Positions 45,013 through 56,006 are shown, counted from the stretch's first letter. The stretch: DNA of 64,000 nt from Thiomicrospira sp. XS5 (GCF_001507555.1 NZ_LQBO01000001.1:992001-1056000), one strand, 5' to 3'. The notes: a model not told the origin generated them from the sequence alone. Numbers and translations are program-made.

Positions 45013-46496
45013 AAACCTTGTCCGCGTTGTTTGACGTTTTGGATTTGGACATTTCCGGGGTTGCAGCCCATGCAGTCACTCGTTTGACGATCGATTCCCG
45101 GCAGGTGGACGTTGGCACAGTGTTTATCGCGCTGCCGGGGGCATCCTGCCATGGGATGACGTTTGCCCGTCAAGCCGAACAAGCGGGCGCCAGCGCCATC
45201 CTAACCGATGCGGCAGGCCTGGCGGATTTTGATGTTTCTGGACTGAAGTGCCCGGTGTATTCGGTACCGAATTTACAAAACCGCTTACCGGACCTGGCGA
45301 AATGGTTTTACGACGATCCGAGTCGTCGGGTGAAAATTATCGGCATTACCGGCACCAATGGTAAGACGTCGACCAGTCATTACATTGGCCAATTATTGCA
45401 AGCCGCCGGTTACAAAGTGGCTTTAATGGGCACCTTGGGCAATGGTTTGATTGGTGATCTGCAACCGAGTCGTAATACGACTTTGGAAGTGCTGGTGTTG
45501 AACGAATGGCTGGCACGTTTTGCGGAACAGCAGGTCGATTATGTGGTGATGGAAGTCTCGTCCCATGCCGTCAGTTTGAATCGCATTACCGGCTTGCAAT
45601 TTGATGTGGTGGCTTTGACGCAGGTGACACGGGATCATTTGGATTTTCACGGTTCCGAAGTGGAATATCGTGCCGCAAAAAAACAATTGTTCGAGGCGTA
45701 TCCGAGTCGCTGTCAGGTGTTGAATCTGGAGGATGAAACCGGTGCGGATTTGGCTGAAAAAGCCCATCAAAATATTTTGACTTACGCTCAAGTGGCGTCG
45801 AATGCGGATGTCCGTTTACAATCGGTATCGTTTCAACCGACGGGCTTGAAAGGTCGGTTGCAATTGCCCGTCGGTGTGTGTGATTTCGATTTGCCGCTGA
45901 TGGGCGGTTTCAATGTGGAAAATCTATTGTGCGCCGTCAGTTGTGCTTGGTGCTGCGGCTTGGATTCCGACGATATTCAAAAAGCCGTCACACATTTACG
46001 GGCCGTGCCGGGCAGAATGGAAGTGTTGACGCGACCAAATCAACCGACGGTGGTGATTGATTACGCTCATACACCGGATGCCTTGCAAGCCGTTTTGGCG
46101 GCGGTCGGGCAACATTTAACGACGGGGCAAAACGACTTATGGGTCGTGTTCGGCTGCGGCGGGGATCGGGATAAGGGCAAACGACCTTTGATGGGGCAAG
46201 TGGCGGCTCAATTGAGCGGTCATGTGATTTTGACCGACGATAATCCTCGGTCGGAATCGCCTGAAGTGATTGTGGCGGATATTCAAGCCGGTTTATCGAA
46301 GCCGGCCGAGGTAATTCATGACCGTGAGCAAGCGATAGCCACCGCCATCCAACAAGCTGGACCGCAAGCCGTGGTCGTCGTGGCGGGGAAAGGGCATGAA
46401 GATTATCAGGAAATCAATGGTCAGCGATGGTCGATGAGCGATCAAGGCGCCGTGGCAAAAGCGTTCCAATCGTTATCAAGACAAGGGGAGGCATAG
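45009..46496 (+). CDS. murE: UDP-MurNAc-tripeptide ligase (meso-DAP adding)
   Basis: 495 aa Mur ligase. ATP loop GTNGKTST (about 115-122), and the substrate-selecting motif DNPR in the C-terminal domain, which indicates meso-diaminopimelate rather than lysine, as expected for a Gram-negative. It adds the third residue to UDP-MurNAc-L-Ala-D-Glu in the cytoplasm. It overlaps ftsI by 4 bp; murF starts 4 bp after its stop. A near copy of the palindrome (GCAGGCCTGG, 45213-45222) is in frame. Confidence 0.96.
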   Translation: MKTLSALFDVLDLDISGVAAHAVTRLTIDSRQVDVGTVFIALPGASCHGMTFARQAEQAGASAILTDAAGLADFDVSGLKCPVYSVPNLQNRLPDLAKWFYDDPSRRVKIIGITGTNGKTSTSHYIGQLLQAAGYKVALMGTLGNGLIGDLQPSRNTTLEVLVLNEWLARFAEQQVDYVVMEVSSHAVSLNRITGLQFDVVALTQVTRDHLDFHGSEVEYRAAKKQLFEAYPSRCQVLNLEDETGADLAEKAHQNILTYAQVASNADVRLQSVSFQPTGLKGRLQLPVGVCDFDLPLMGGFNVENLLCAVSCAWCCGLDSDDIQKAVTHLRAVPGRMEVLTRPNQPTVVIDYAHTPDALQAVLAAVGQHLTTGQNDLWVVFGCGGDRDKGKRPLMGQVAAQLSGHVILTDDNPRSESPEVIVADIQAGLSKPAEVIHDREQAIATAIQQAGPQAVVVVAGKGHEDYQEINGQRWSMSDQGAVAKAFQSLSRQGEA

Positions 46497-46500
46497 GCAA

Positions 46501-47907
46501 ATGGCCTGGACATTATCACAATTGGTGGACGCGACAAGCGGCGTCCTGACGGGAGAGCTGCTGGGGGAAGACCCGATTCGGTTCGATTCGGTCAGTACCG
46601 ATACGCGGACGTTGAAATCCGGGGCTTTGTATGTGGCCTTGAAAGGCGCCAATTTTGACGGCCATGCCTTTATTGCCGAAGCGGTCAAACAGGGCGCGGT
46701 GGCGGTGTTGATTTCCGAACCGGTGGAAACGATTGTTCCATCGGTGCTGGTCGAAGACACTCGCATCGCGCTGGGCGAATTCGCCGCCTGGCATCGTCAA
46801 CAAATGCAATTGAAAGCCTTGATTGGCGTGACCGGCTCCAATGGCAAAACCACCACCAAAGCCTTGTTGGCGAATATTCTCGCCAAGCAGGCGCAAGTGT
46901 TGGCGACGGCGGGTAATTTGAATAACGATTACGGTTTGCCACGCACCTTGCTCGAACTGACATCGTCCGACGATTACGCGGTGATTGAAATGGGCGCGAA
47001 TCATCACCGGGAAATACATTATTTGACCAAGATTGCCCGCCCGGACGTTGCCGTTATCACCTTGGCGGCGGGCGCGCATTTGGAAGGTTTCGGATCCTTA
47101 GATGGGGTGATCGAAACCAAAGGCGAGATCATGGACGGTTTGAAACCGGGCGGCACCATCGTGCTGAATACCGATTCGCCGGGGTTTGAGGTTTGGTGCG
47201 CCAAGGCCAAACGTCTGGATTTAAAGGTCTTCAGTTTCGGTGAAAGCGAGCAGGCCAATGTCCGTTTGGTGGCGTTTCAGCAAAACCATGACCGCATCCA
47301 TTTCACCTTGCGCTTGACCGGTCTGGACGGCGCGGAGCGTTCGGTTCAGACCAGCATGCCGATGCTCGGTTTTCATAATGCCATGAATGCAGCCGCGGCC
47401 GTAGCCGCGTGTTTGGCGGTCGGGTTGACGTGGGAACACATTCAGCCAGGCCTGGAAGATTTTGATGGTGTGGCGGGACGCTTGCAAAAGTCAGCCTTAC
47501 CGCAGGGTGTCTTAATCGACGATACGTATAATGCCAATCCGGCGTCGGTCAAGGCGGCGATTCGAACCTTGGCGGGCTTGCCGGGTGAGTCGGTGGCTTG
47601 CTTGGGGGCCATGGCGGAATTGGGCGCCGAATCGCAAAGTCTGCATGAAGAGGTGGCCCGTTACGCCAAGGAAAAAGGTGTGGCGTCTTTGTTGGTGTTC
47701 GGCGTGGCCGCGCAATCCATGCCGGAGGCTTTTGGCGAAGGCGGTGAGTATTTTGAAACTCAAGACGCTTTAATCGCTCGCGCGATTCAATTACTCGAAC
47801 AAAATCAGGTTCAGAATGTTTTGGTGAAAGGTTCGCGTTCAACACAAATGGAAAAGGTCAGCCAAGCCATAGTGGCGACGGTGGCGGACCGGAATGATAA
47901 CGGGTGA
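46501..47907 (+). CDS. murF: UDP-MurNAc-tripeptide D-Ala-D-Ala ligase
   Basis: 468 aa Mur ligase with ATP loop GSNGKTTTK (about 111-119), the EMGANHHREI motif and the C-terminal DDTYNANPASV typical of MurF. It adds D-Ala-D-Ala to complete the UDP-MurNAc pentapeptide. One exact CCAGGCCTGG copy (47446-47455) is in frame as Pro-Gly-Leu. In a run of closely spaced genes murE-murF-mraY. Confidence 0.96.
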   Translation: MAWTLSQLVDATSGVLTGELLGEDPIRFDSVSTDTRTLKSGALYVALKGANFDGHAFIAEAVKQGAVAVLISEPVETIVPSVLVEDTRIALGEFAAWHRQQMQLKALIGVTGSNGKTTTKALLANILAKQAQVLATAGNLNNDYGLPRTLLELTSSDDYAVIEMGANHHREIHYLTKIARPDVAVITLAAGAHLEGFGSLDGVIETKGEIMDGLKPGGTIVLNTDSPGFEVWCAKAKRLDLKVFSFGESEQANVRLVAFQQNHDRIHFTLRLTGLDGAERSVQTSMPMLGFHNAMNAAAAVAACLAVGLTWEHIQPGLEDFDGVAGRLQKSALPQGVLIDDTYNANPASVKAAIRTLAGLPGESVACLGAMAELGAESQSLHEEVARYAKEKGVASLLVFGVAAQSMPEAFGEGGEYFETQDALIARAIQLLEQNQVQNVLVKGSRSTQMEKVSQAIVATVADRNDNG

Positions 47908-47938
47908 AGGCCCCTGAAGCAGATTTAAGGAAATCAGC

Positions 47939-49024
47939 ATGTTAATTTATTTGACGGATTACTTGGCACAATTCATTTCCGGGTTCGGGGTGTTTAACTA
48001 CATTACCATGCGCACCATTATGAGTGTGTTGACCGCCTTGATCATTTCATTCATCATCGGTCCGAGAGTCATCCGTTGGCTGATTCGCCTAAAGGTCGGG
48101 CAAAGCGTGCGTCTGGACGGGCCGGAAAGCCATTTGGTGAAAAGCGGTACCCCGACCATGGGCGGCGTGATGATTCTGTTTTCGGTGTCCATTGCGGTGT
48201 TGTTGTGGGGCAACCTGAGTAACCACTATTTGTTGATTGCCACTCTGACCATGCTGGGATTCGGCATTATCGGCTTCATTGATGACTATCAAAAAGTGGT
48301 GTACAAAGATCCGAACGGCATGCGTTCGCGCACCAAATTCTTTTGGCAGTCGGTGATCGGCCTGGTAGCCGCTTACAGTTTGTACGCCTTGGCGAAAGTG
48401 CCGGCGGAAACCCAACTGTTGATTCCGTATATGAAAGACACCTTCATTTATTTGGGCGCCTGGACCGTGGTGCTGGCGTACTTTGTGATTGTGGGGACGT
48501 CGAATGCGGTGAACCTGACGGACGGGCTGGATGGCCTGGCGATTATGCCGACGGTAATGGTGTCGAGTGCTTTGGGTGTGTTTGCTTATATGTCCGGGCA
48601 CTTGTATTTTTCCGACTATTTGCAGATTCCGTATATTCCAGGTGTCGGTGAATTGGCGATTTTCTGTGCGGCTCTGGCCGGCGCCGGACTGGGCTTTTTG
48701 TGGTTCAATGCGCACCCGGCGCAGGTGTTTATGGGGGATGTCGGCTCTCTGGCAATCGGTGCGGCCTTAGGGGTTGTCGCGGTCGCGGTGCGCCAGGAAC
48801 TGGTGTTGTTCATTATGGGCGGCATTTTCGTGGCGGAAACCCTGTCGGTGATATTGCAGGTGGGATCTTACCGTTTACGAAACGGCAAGCGCATTTTCTT
48901 GATGGCGCCGTTGCATCACCATTTTGAACAAAAAGGCTGGCACGAATCGCAGGTTATCGTGCGTTTTTGGATTATCACCATTATTTTGGTGCTGATCGGT
49001 CTGGCCAGTTTGAAAATTCGTTAA
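47939..49024 (+). CDS. mraY: Phospho-MurNAc-pentapeptide transferase MraY
   Basis: 361 aa with ten membrane segments. It links UDP-MurNAc-pentapeptide to undecaprenyl phosphate to make lipid I. Catalytic-loop motifs [22 protein letters not shown] and [10 protein letters not shown], plus the histidine loop [10 protein letters not shown], are intact. Starts 31 bp after murF. Confidence 0.97.
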   Translation: MLIYLTDYLAQFISGFGVFNYITMRTIMSVLTALIISFIIGPRVIRWLIRLKVGQSVRLDGPESHLVKSGTPTMGGVMILFSVSIAVLLWGNLSNHYLLIATLTMLGFGIIGFIDDYQKVVYKDPNGMRSRTKFFWQSVIGLVAAYSLYALAKVPAETQLLIPYMKDTFIYLGAWTVVLAYFVIVGTSNAVNLTDGLDGLAIMPTVMVSSALGVFAYMSGHLYFSDYLQIPYIPGVGELAIFCAALAGAGLGFLWFNAHPAQVFMGDVGSLAIGAALGVVAVAVRQELVLFIMGGIFVAETLSVILQVGSYRLRNGKRIFLMAPLHHHFEQKGWHESQVIVRFWIITIILVLIGLASLKIR

Positions 49025-49095
49025 CGAAGCACGTTTGAGCGTATATAAGAAATTAACCAAAAAGTTAATCAGGAAGTAAATCAAAAAGGGTTGCC

Positions 49096-50445
49096 ATGTA
49101 TCTTGTTGCAGGGTTGGGGATTACCGGCCAAAGTGTACTGAAATATTTTACCAGTCAGGGCGAAGCCTGTTACGCTTTCGACACCCGTGAGCAGCTTGAC
49201 ACGAGTGAGCTTCAGGCCCAGTTTCCTGAGGTGCAGTTCAAGACCGGGCAGATTCCCCCCAGTTGGTGCGACAAAATCGATACCATCGTATTGAGTCCGG
49301 GCATCGCCAAGTCCGAACCCTGGGTGAAGGCGTGTATTCAGGCGGGAAAGGAAGTCATTGGCGACATCGAATTATTTGCACGCGCCGCGGGTCAACCGAT
49401 TGTGGCGATTACCGGTTCTAATGGGAAGAGTACCGTGACGACATTGGTGGCGGAAGCTTTGACTGAAGCCGGTTACCAAGTCGGTGTGGGCGGCAATATT
49501 GGTTGTCCGGCATTGGATTTGTTGACCGACGACACCGAATTCAATGTCTATGTGCTCGAACTGTCGAGCTTTCAGTTGGAAACCACCTACTCTTTGCAGA
49601 CCATTTCATCGACGGTGCTGAACATTTCCGAAGATCATATGGATCGTTATGTTGGCTTGGAAGATTACATTCAGGCGAAAATGACGGTGCTCAACGATAC
49701 CGAACTGGCCGTGTTGCCGCTGGAATTCGAAGCTCTGCACATGGCGAAACCGGATGAAGAAGTGCGTTTCGGTCTGATGGAAGCCGAGCGTTTGCCGGAA
49801 AAACGTTATGGTCTGATTACCCGAAACGGCCAGGCCTGGCTGGGTTGGGAAGACCATCCGTCGGTGCCGGTTTCCGCCATGGCGCAACAGGGGATGCATC
49901 ATCAATTGAATGCCTTGGCGATGATGGCCTTGTGCCGTCCGTTTCAGGTGTCGGATGCGGTGTTTGAAAAGGTTCTAAGTCATTTTCAGGGGCTGCCGCA
50001 TCGCACTCAATTGGTATTGGAAGCGGATGGCGTTCAATGGATTAACGATTCCAAAGGCACCAATGTCGGTGCCACCGTCACGGCCATTGAATCCGCGGCG
50101 GAAGCTTCGAAAGGCCGGGTGATTTTATTGGCCGGCGGCGTGGGTAAGGATGCTGATTTTTCCGAATTGGGCGACGCGGTGGAACAGTTTTGCCGTCAGG
50201 CCATCCTGTTTGGGCGGGATCGCCAATTAATTGCTCAGAGCTTGCCGCCGACGAAAACCGTCTTTGTGGAGACGCTGGAAGAGGCTATCCAATTAGGAAA
50301 GTCGGTCGCGAAAGCGGGCGATATCGTGTTGTTTTCACCGGCGTGTGCCAGCTTTGATCAGTTTCAAAATTACGTTGAAAGAGGTTTGGCCTTTGAAAAT
50401 TGGGTGCATCAAACCGTGGGCGGCTTGCCCAAGGTGGCACCATGA
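49096..50445 (+). CDS. murD: UDP-MurNAc-L-Ala D-Glu ligase
   Basis: 449 aa Mur ligase. ATP loop GSNGKSTVT, then the ENISEDH-type MNISEDHMDRY region and NDSKGTNVGAT near residue 316. It adds D-glutamate to UDP-MurNAc-L-alanine. The first about 90 residues bind UDP. It overlaps ftsW by 4 bp. An exact CCAGGCCTGG copy (49830-49839) encodes Gln-Ala-Trp. Confidence 0.96.
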   Translation: MYLVAGLGITGQSVLKYFTSQGEACYAFDTREQLDTSELQAQFPEVQFKTGQIPPSWCDKIDTIVLSPGIAKSEPWVKACIQAGKEVIGDIELFARAAGQPIVAITGSNGKSTVTTLVAEALTEAGYQVGVGGNIGCPALDLLTDDTEFNVYVLELSSFQLETTYSLQTISSTVLNISEDHMDRYVGLEDYIQAKMTVLNDTELAVLPLEFEALHMAKPDEEVRFGLMEAERLPEKRYGLITRNGQAWLGWEDHPSVPVSAMAQQGMHHQLNALAMMALCRPFQVSDAVFEKVLSHFQGLPHRTQLVLEADGVQWINDSKGTNVGATVTAIESAAEASKGRVILLAGGVGKDADFSELGDAVEQFCRQAILFGRDRQLIAQSLPPTKTVFVETLEEAIQLGKSVAKAGDIVLFSPACASFDQFQNYVERGLAFENWVHQTVGGLPKVAP

Positions 50446-51626
50446 GTGTTCGGGATTGGCGCGAGCACAGCGCCGGTTGGCAGACCGACTATTGGTTGAT
50501 TGGCGCGGTCGCGGTGCTGATGACGCTTGGCCTGGCGATGGTGGCATCGAGTTCGATTGCCATCAGCGAAAAGCGTTTCGGGGACGACACGCATTATTTT
50601 TTGCGCCAGTTGTTTTCCATGGGTTTAGGCACGCTGGCCGCTTATATTGTTTTCCGAATCCCTTTGTCTTTCTGGCGAAAACATCGCGGTCAACTGTTTA
50701 TTTTGGGCTTGGTCTTACTGGTGGCGGTACTGGTCTTTGGGCGGGAAATCAACGGCAGTAAGCGTTGGTTGCCGCTGATTGTGATGAATTTTCAGGTCTC
50801 CGAGTTCATGAAAATCGCGGTGGTGGTCTTTATGGCGGGGTATCTGGATCGTCACGCCACGGCGGTGCGGGAAAGTTTTGAAGCGGTGATTCGATTGGCG
50901 TTGCCGTTCGGGGTGATGGCGATTTTATTGTTGCTCGAACCGGATTTCGGCAGTACCTTCGTGATCGCAGTCATTATTACCGGCATGTTGTTGATTGCCG
51001 GCGCGCCCTGGCGTTTCTTTGCCATGACCGTTTTGCCAATCGGCACCTTACTGGTGATGATGGTCATTACCTCGCCGTATCGTATGGCGCGGGTGACGAA
51101 TTTCCTTGACCCCTGGTCCGATCCGTTTGGTCACGGCTATCAATTGACACAAGCTTTGATTGCTTCGGGCCGCGGCGAATGGTTTGGGGTTGGCATCGGA
51201 GAGAGTGTGCAAAAGTTGTTGTATCTGCCGGATGCGCATACCGACTTCCTGTTTTCGATCTATGCCGAAGAGTTCGGGCTGTTGGGTGTGGCATTTCTGA
51301 TTTTGCTGTATTTATTTATTCTGCACCGCTGTTTCCGTATTGGAGGGAAAGCATTCGACAAACAGGAGTATTTCGGCGGTTTGATTGCTTATGGTGTCGG
51401 CATCTGGATCGTACTGCAAGCGATGATTAACATGGGGGTGAACCTGGGGCTTTTTCCCACCAAGGGCTTGACGCTGCCGTTGATGAGTTATGGTGGTTCC
51501 AGTGTGTTGATTTTGATGGTAGCGCTTGGCTTAGTCTTACGGGTGGATTCTGAAACCAAGCAAAAACCCTTGTCGGAATTGGTACCGGAAGGCGAACGTG
51601 AAATGGAGCGGGAGGCGGCGAGATGA
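50442..51626 (+). CDS. ftsW: Septal glycosyltransferase FtsW
   Basis: 394 aa SEDS protein from the ATG at 50442; the frame runs further upstream, but this start overlaps the murD stop as ATGA. About ten membrane segments. Motifs REINGSKRWL, LLEPDFGSTFV and the SEDS ending KGLTLPLMSYGGSS are present. It polymerises lipid II at the septum with FtsI. It overlaps murG by 4 bp. Confidence 0.95.
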   Translation: MSVRDWREHSAGWQTDYWLIGAVAVLMTLGLAMVASSSIAISEKRFGDDTHYFLRQLFSMGLGTLAAYIVFRIPLSFWRKHRGQLFILGLVLLVAVLVFGREINGSKRWLPLIVMNFQVSEFMKIAVVVFMAGYLDRHATAVRESFEAVIRLALPFGVMAILLLLEPDFGSTFVIAVIITGMLLIAGAPWRFFAMTVLPIGTLLVMMVITSPYRMARVTNFLDPWSDPFGHGYQLTQALIASGRGEWFGVGIGESVQKLLYLPDAHTDFLFSIYAEEFGLLGVAFLILLYLFILHRCFRIGGKAFDKQEYFGGLIAYGVGIWIVLQAMINMGVNLGLFPTKGLTLPLMSYGGSSVLILMVALGLVLRVDSETKQKPLSELVPEGEREMEREAAR

Positions 51627-52684
51627 AACGGGTGTTGATTATGGCCGGCGGCACCGGCGGGCATGTGTTTCCGGGTATTGCCGTGGCGCAGGCCTTGGCC
51701 AAACAAGAGGTGGAAACGGTTTGGTTGGGTACGGCCGGCGGGATGGAAAAAAACTGGGTGGAACAGGCGCAATTGCCGTTTTATGCCATTTCCATTAAAG
51801 GGCTGCGCGGCAATGGACTGATCGGTTGGCTGAAAGCGCCGTTTAATATTGCGCGCGCCTGGTGGCAGGCCCGAAAGATTATTTTACAGACACAGCCGGA
51901 TTTGGTGCTGGGCATGGGTGGTTTTGTATGCGGTCCGGGTGGTTTAGCGGCTTTGTCTTTGGGCAAAAAACTGGTGTTGCACGAACAGAATGCCATTCCT
52001 GGGTTGACCAATAAGTTACTGGCGCCGTTTGCCAAACGGGTGATTTGCGCCTTTCCACAACATAAAATTCGAGGGCGTCAGGTGGTTCAGCTTGGCAACC
52101 CGGTTCGCGAAGGTTTGGAAACCTTGCCGACGGTGACACCGCACCATCCGCGTCAATTGTTGGTCGTCGGTGGGAGTCGCGGGGCTTTGGCGTTGAATGA
52201 AACGGTTCCGAAAGCGCTGGCGTTGTTGCCGCCGGACGTGCGCCCTTGGGTGCGCCATCAGACGGGTGAGAAAACACTGGCCGCCGCACAACAGGCGTAT
52301 GCCGAAGCGGGGGTTGAAGCCGAAGTCGTCCCTTTTATTGACGATATGGTTCAAGCGTATCGTGAAGCCGATTTGGTGGTTTGTCGATCCGGTGCCTTGA
52401 CGGTCTCGGAATTGATGGCGGCGGCCCGTCCGGCGATTATGGTGCCTTATCCGCATGCGGTGGACGATCATCAGACCGCGAACGCTGGCGCATTGGTGGA
52501 TTTGAAGGGCGGTGAAGTAATTCAGCAAACCGAATTGATGCCGGAGCGATTGGTCAAAGGGTTACAGCATTGGTTGGATGAAACCGCCTGCCGCGACGCC
52601 TCCGAATCGATTCGAGCCGGCGCGCCGAAAGCCGTCACCGAACACATTGTCGCGGAATTGGAACAGGTGGTGAAAGCGTCTTGA
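51623..52684 (+). CDS. murG: Lipid II synthase MurG
   Basis: 353 aa, membrane-associated GT-B glycosyltransferase that adds GlcNAc to lipid I. The two glycine loops GGTGGHVFPG and GGSRGALALN, the HEQNAIPG motif and the UDP-GlcNAc region RSGALTVSELMAAARP are present. It is the last recognisable dcw gene here: murC, murB, ddl, ftsQ and ftsA do not follow. Confidence 0.96.
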   Translation: MKRVLIMAGGTGGHVFPGIAVAQALAKQEVETVWLGTAGGMEKNWVEQAQLPFYAISIKGLRGNGLIGWLKAPFNIARAWWQARKIILQTQPDLVLGMGGFVCGPGGLAALSLGKKLVLHEQNAIPGLTNKLLAPFAKRVICAFPQHKIRGRQVVQLGNPVREGLETLPTVTPHHPRQLLVVGGSRGALALNETVPKALALLPPDVRPWVRHQTGEKTLAAAQQAYAEAGVEAEVVPFIDDMVQAYREADLVVCRSGALTVSELMAAARPAIMVPYPHAVDDHQTANAGALVDLKGGEVIQQTELMPERLVKGLQHWLDETACRDASESIRAGAPKAVTEHIVAELEQVVKAS

Positions 52685-52711
52685 GGCGTGACCATACAGA
52701 AAGGAGTAAAC

Positions 52712-53524
52712 ATGACGAATAGTGTGACATCGACACCACAATTTCCAGATTTAAAGCATAAACGTATTTTGATTACCGGCGCATCGAGCGGCATCGGAGC
52801 CGGGATGGCGAAAGTCTTGGCGCAAGCCGGCTGCCGATTGGTGTTGCATTACAACCGCAATGAAACCGGTATTGAACAGACGCTTGAAGCGGTACAGGCA
52901 ATGGGCGCGGAAGCGGACGTCCTGCGGTGTGATTTTGCGGAGCTGTCATTGGTTCAGCCCTTTTTTGACCAGGCCTGGTCGGTTTTCGGTGGGTTGGACG
53001 GATTGGTGAATAATGCCGGCGTGGTGACCAAATCCTTGAGTTTAAAAGATAAGCAGGGGGAGCAGTTTAACCGAACTCTGGCGGTGAATTTGCAGGCCCC
53101 TTATTTGTTGAGTACCGCCTTTGCCGGTGCCTGTAAGCAAGCCGGGCATAAAGGTGCGATTGTCAATAACAGCAGCATTCACGGCCAGGCGACGTGTGAA
53201 TGGTTTGCCGCTTACGCCGCTTCCAAAGCGGGGATGGATGCCATGACCAAAGTCCAGGCTGTCGAATGGGGACAGTTCGGGGTACGCGTCAATGTACTGG
53301 CACCCGGTGTGGTGCCGGTGGAACGAACGTTTGATGTGTTGTATCGTCCGGAAATGGAACGTAAATGGTTGGGCGCCATGCCCGCCGGGCGTTATGGCAC
53401 GGTGGAAGATATGGGCATGGCGACGGCTTATTTATTGTCCGACGCTACGGAATGGATGACCGGTTCGGTTCTGACACTGGATGGCGGCTTGATTGCCCGA
53501 GGGCATTATCCATATAGAGATTAA
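52712..53524 (+). CDS. Short-chain dehydrogenase/reductase
   Basis: 270 aa from the ATG at 52712, chosen for AAAGGAG just upstream; a GTG at 52688 is unlikely. NAD(P)-binding TGASSGIG, NNAG, catalytic Ser in NNSSIHG and YxxxK in YAASKAG are all present. It is closest in layout to glucose 1-dehydrogenase-like and FabG-like enzymes; the substrate is unknown. It sits 27 bp after murG where murC would be expected, and ends at a terminator. An exact CCAGGCCTGG (52979-52988) encodes Gln-Ala-Trp. Confidence 0.88.
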   Translation: MTNSVTSTPQFPDLKHKRILITGASSGIGAGMAKVLAQAGCRLVLHYNRNETGIEQTLEAVQAMGAEADVLRCDFAELSLVQPFFDQAWSVFGGLDGLVNNAGVVTKSLSLKDKQGEQFNRTLAVNLQAPYLLSTAFAGACKQAGHKGAIVNNSSIHGQATCEWFAAYAASKAGMDAMTKVQAVEWGQFGVRVNVLAPGVVPVERTFDVLYRPEMERKWLGAMPAGRYGTVEDMGMATAYLLSDATEWMTGSVLTLDGGLIARGHYPYRD

Positions 53525-53612
53525 CACCGAAATATGAGCGGTATTTTTTACCGGGTTCGATGGCGGTGATGACAAAGTTTTGACAAAAATACGAAAAAAA
53601 CGGTATGTTTGG

Positions 53613-53636
53613 AAAAGCCACGGATGTGGCTTTTTT
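53613..53636 (+). terminator. Terminator after dehydrogenase
   Basis: AAAAGCCAC/GTGGCTTTTTT with a GGAT loop. It is the first clear intrinsic terminator after the dcw cluster, suggesting that transcription from mraZ can run through the dehydrogenase gene. Confidence 0.88.
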
Positions 53637-53774
53637 CGTTTTTATATGATTAAACCTATTGTTTTTAAAAGGTTTTTGTTGTTTGGAAAGCCTGTTCTGA
53701 AAATGTGTTGTGTAAAGTGGCATTGGCCTTGCTAGTTGCTACTATCGAATCAATGGTTTCAAAGTGGAAAGGAT

Positions 53775-55799
53775 ATGGAAAAGTTTTTACAGAAACTCAC
53801 CATTAAACAAAAAATGCGCTTCGGCTTCGGGGTGATTTGGGCGGTATTGGCCATTATCACCATTCAAGCGGCGGTGAATTTGTTTATCGTGCGACAGAAT
53901 GTGGAAGAAGTGGTGGAAGTGCGCCAACCGATTGCCTTGCAGGCCAATGCCATGACCAATGTGCTGGAAAAAAGCATGAATGCCTTGAGCATGTATATGC
54001 TGACCGGCGATTCGGAGAACCTTGAATCTTACGCCCGTGGTATTGAATCGTCCGAAAAAATGTTGATTCAGTTAACCGAGAACATGAGTGGCGAAACCTC
54101 AGAAGAGGACATGGCGGTACTGGAACGCATTTCAACGGATTTAAAAAAGTTACCGGAATTTATTGAGCAAGTGCAGGTATTCCAATCCGACCGCAGTCAA
54201 AAATTCCCGGCGTTCGCGTTCGTGAACCGTGAAATGATGCCTTACGCGGTCATCATTCAGCAACAAATCAACTTGATGTTGAATTCGGAATTGGCCGATT
54301 TGATGGCCGAGCGCCAACCGGTGTTGAAGACTTTACTGGGCATGCAAAAAGACTGGTTGAATGTGTTGAGCAGTCTGCGCGGTTATGTGGCTTTCCGTAA
54401 TGAAGGGATGGCTGCAGATACCGAAAATTATTTGAATTCGTTTGAACGGGCCTTGGAGTTTATGGCCACACAACAGGCGTATGAATTAACGCTGGAAGAA
54501 GAGGACGGCGTGGAAAAAGCAAAAGCCGCCTACGAAGCTTATCGTGAGAACTTCATGCGTTTGAAGCAGATTCATCAGGGGCCGAAATGGCGCATGGATA
54601 CCTGGATGATGAAAAACCAGATTCAACCGGTTTTCTTGGCCTTGGAGCACGATCTGGAAACCATTTCCACGAGCTCTGTCGGACACATGCAGGAAACCAG
54701 CCAAGATGTCTTAGACAGCACCTTACGTAACTTGATCTTGCTGCTGAGCTTGTCGGTTATCGGTCAATTGATGGGAATGTTGATTTCACGTAAAGTCACC
54801 AATTCTGTGGTGCGTCCGGTGATTCGTTCCGCCAATGCGATGAAAGACATTGCCTACGGTGAAGGCGACCTGACACGACGTTTGCATGTGGATGGAAAAG
54901 ACGAGTTGGCTGAGCTGGCGCGTCATTTCAATGAGTTTATCGGGCGCATTCAGGATACGTTGCGTGAGGTGACCGAAACGGTTCGTGAGCTGGAGATTTC
55001 GTCGCGCGGCCTGTTGGAAGTGTCACATGAAGCCAAAGAAGGCGCGGAACAGCAATTGGCCGCGTCGCATCAATTGACACATTCAATGGTGAGCATGTCC
55101 GAGAAAGCGAAGAGCGTGGAAGATCATTCGCATAATACGTCGCGAGCGACCGACCAGGCGGCGGCCAGAGTGAAAGAAGGCGGCGAAGTGGTCAAAGGGG
55201 CGGCCGAGGACATTCGTAATGTGTCCGAAGGCATGGAAGAAATTACCCGTGCGGTGATGCAGTTGAGTGACGACAGTCAGACCATCAGCACGGTCATCAA
55301 TGTGATTCGTGAAATTGCCGAACAGACTAACTTGTTGGCCTTGAACGCAGCGATTGAAGCGGCGCGCGCCGGTGAACACGGGCGTGGCTTTGCCGTGGTG
55401 GCCGACGAAGTTCGTGGCTTGGCGCAACGAACTCAGGAGTCTACGGTTCAAATTGAACGCGTGATTGAAAAAATCCGTAAAGCCACTCATGAAACCGTGA
55501 AAGTGGTTGAGCTGGGACGTGACACCACGCATTCAGGGTATGAATCCGTGATGAAGGTGGAACGCGTCTTGAGTCCGGTGGTAATCCTGATGGATGATAT
55601 CAACAAGATGAGTTCGGAAATGCTGACGTCGGCCCAGTCTCAGACCGGTTTGGCGAAAGAAGTCAACGAACACATCAATCAGATTCACAATGTGACCGAG
55701 CGGACGGTGGAAGGGACGGTCAATACCGAATCGTCCAGCAACCGTCTGCAACAGTTGGCGGACAAACTGGATCAGCTGGTGCATCAGTTCAAAATTTGA
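53775..55799 (+). CDS. Transmembrane methyl-accepting chemotaxis protein
   Basis: 674 aa from the ATG at 53775; an earlier TTG (53736) is in frame but unlikely. Membrane segment at about 17-40, a long helical periplasmic sensor (about 45-310), second membrane segment (about 318-340), HAMP domain, then the signalling domain with [20 protein letters not shown]. The sensor ligand is unknown. It stands alone between two terminators. Confidence 0.92.
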   Translation: MEKFLQKLTIKQKMRFGFGVIWAVLAIITIQAAVNLFIVRQNVEEVVEVRQPIALQANAMTNVLEKSMNALSMYMLTGDSENLESYARGIESSEKMLIQLTENMSGETSEEDMAVLERISTDLKKLPEFIEQVQVFQSDRSQKFPAFAFVNREMMPYAVIIQQQINLMLNSELADLMAERQPVLKTLLGMQKDWLNVLSSLRGYVAFRNEGMAADTENYLNSFERALEFMATQQAYELTLEEEDGVEKAKAAYEAYRENFMRLKQIHQGPKWRMDTWMMKNQIQPVFLALEHDLETISTSSVGHMQETSQDVLDSTLRNLILLLSLSVIGQLMGMLISRKVTNSVVRPVIRSANAMKDIAYGEGDLTRRLHVDGKDELAELARHFNEFIGRIQDTLREVTETVRELEISSRGLLEVSHEAKEGAEQQLAASHQLTHSMVSMSEKAKSVEDHSHNTSRATDQAAARVKEGGEVVKGAAEDIRNVSEGMEEITRAVMQLSDDSQTISTVINVIREIAEQTNLLALNAAIEAARAGEHGRGFAVVADEVRGLAQRTQESTVQIERVIEKIRKATHETVKVVELGRDTTHSGYESVMKVERVLSPVVILMDDINKMSSEMLTSAQSQTGLAKEVNEHINQIHNVTERTVEGTVNTESSSNRLQQLADKLDQLVHQFKI

Positions 55800-55822
55800 T
55801 TGCCGACTCTTGTTCGGTCTTG

Positions 55823-55850
55823 AAAAAGCGGTCTTTGGACCGCTTTTTTT
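55823..55850 (+). terminator. Chemoreceptor terminator
   Basis: AAAAAGCGGTC/GACCGCTTTTTTT with a TTTG loop, 24 bp after the stop. Confidence 0.93.
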
Positions 55851-56006
55851 ATGGACGAAGGGTGAGCCAAGTAAGCGAAAAACGACCAGGCCTGGTGGAT
55901 TTATCTGTTTTAGGCTTCCCGGTGTGAAGTCCTAGTTTTTTGTGTTCGATAACGGTATGATTAAGGCCGTTTTAAATTCCCTTTCCTAAGAGATTCCAAG
56001 AGACGT

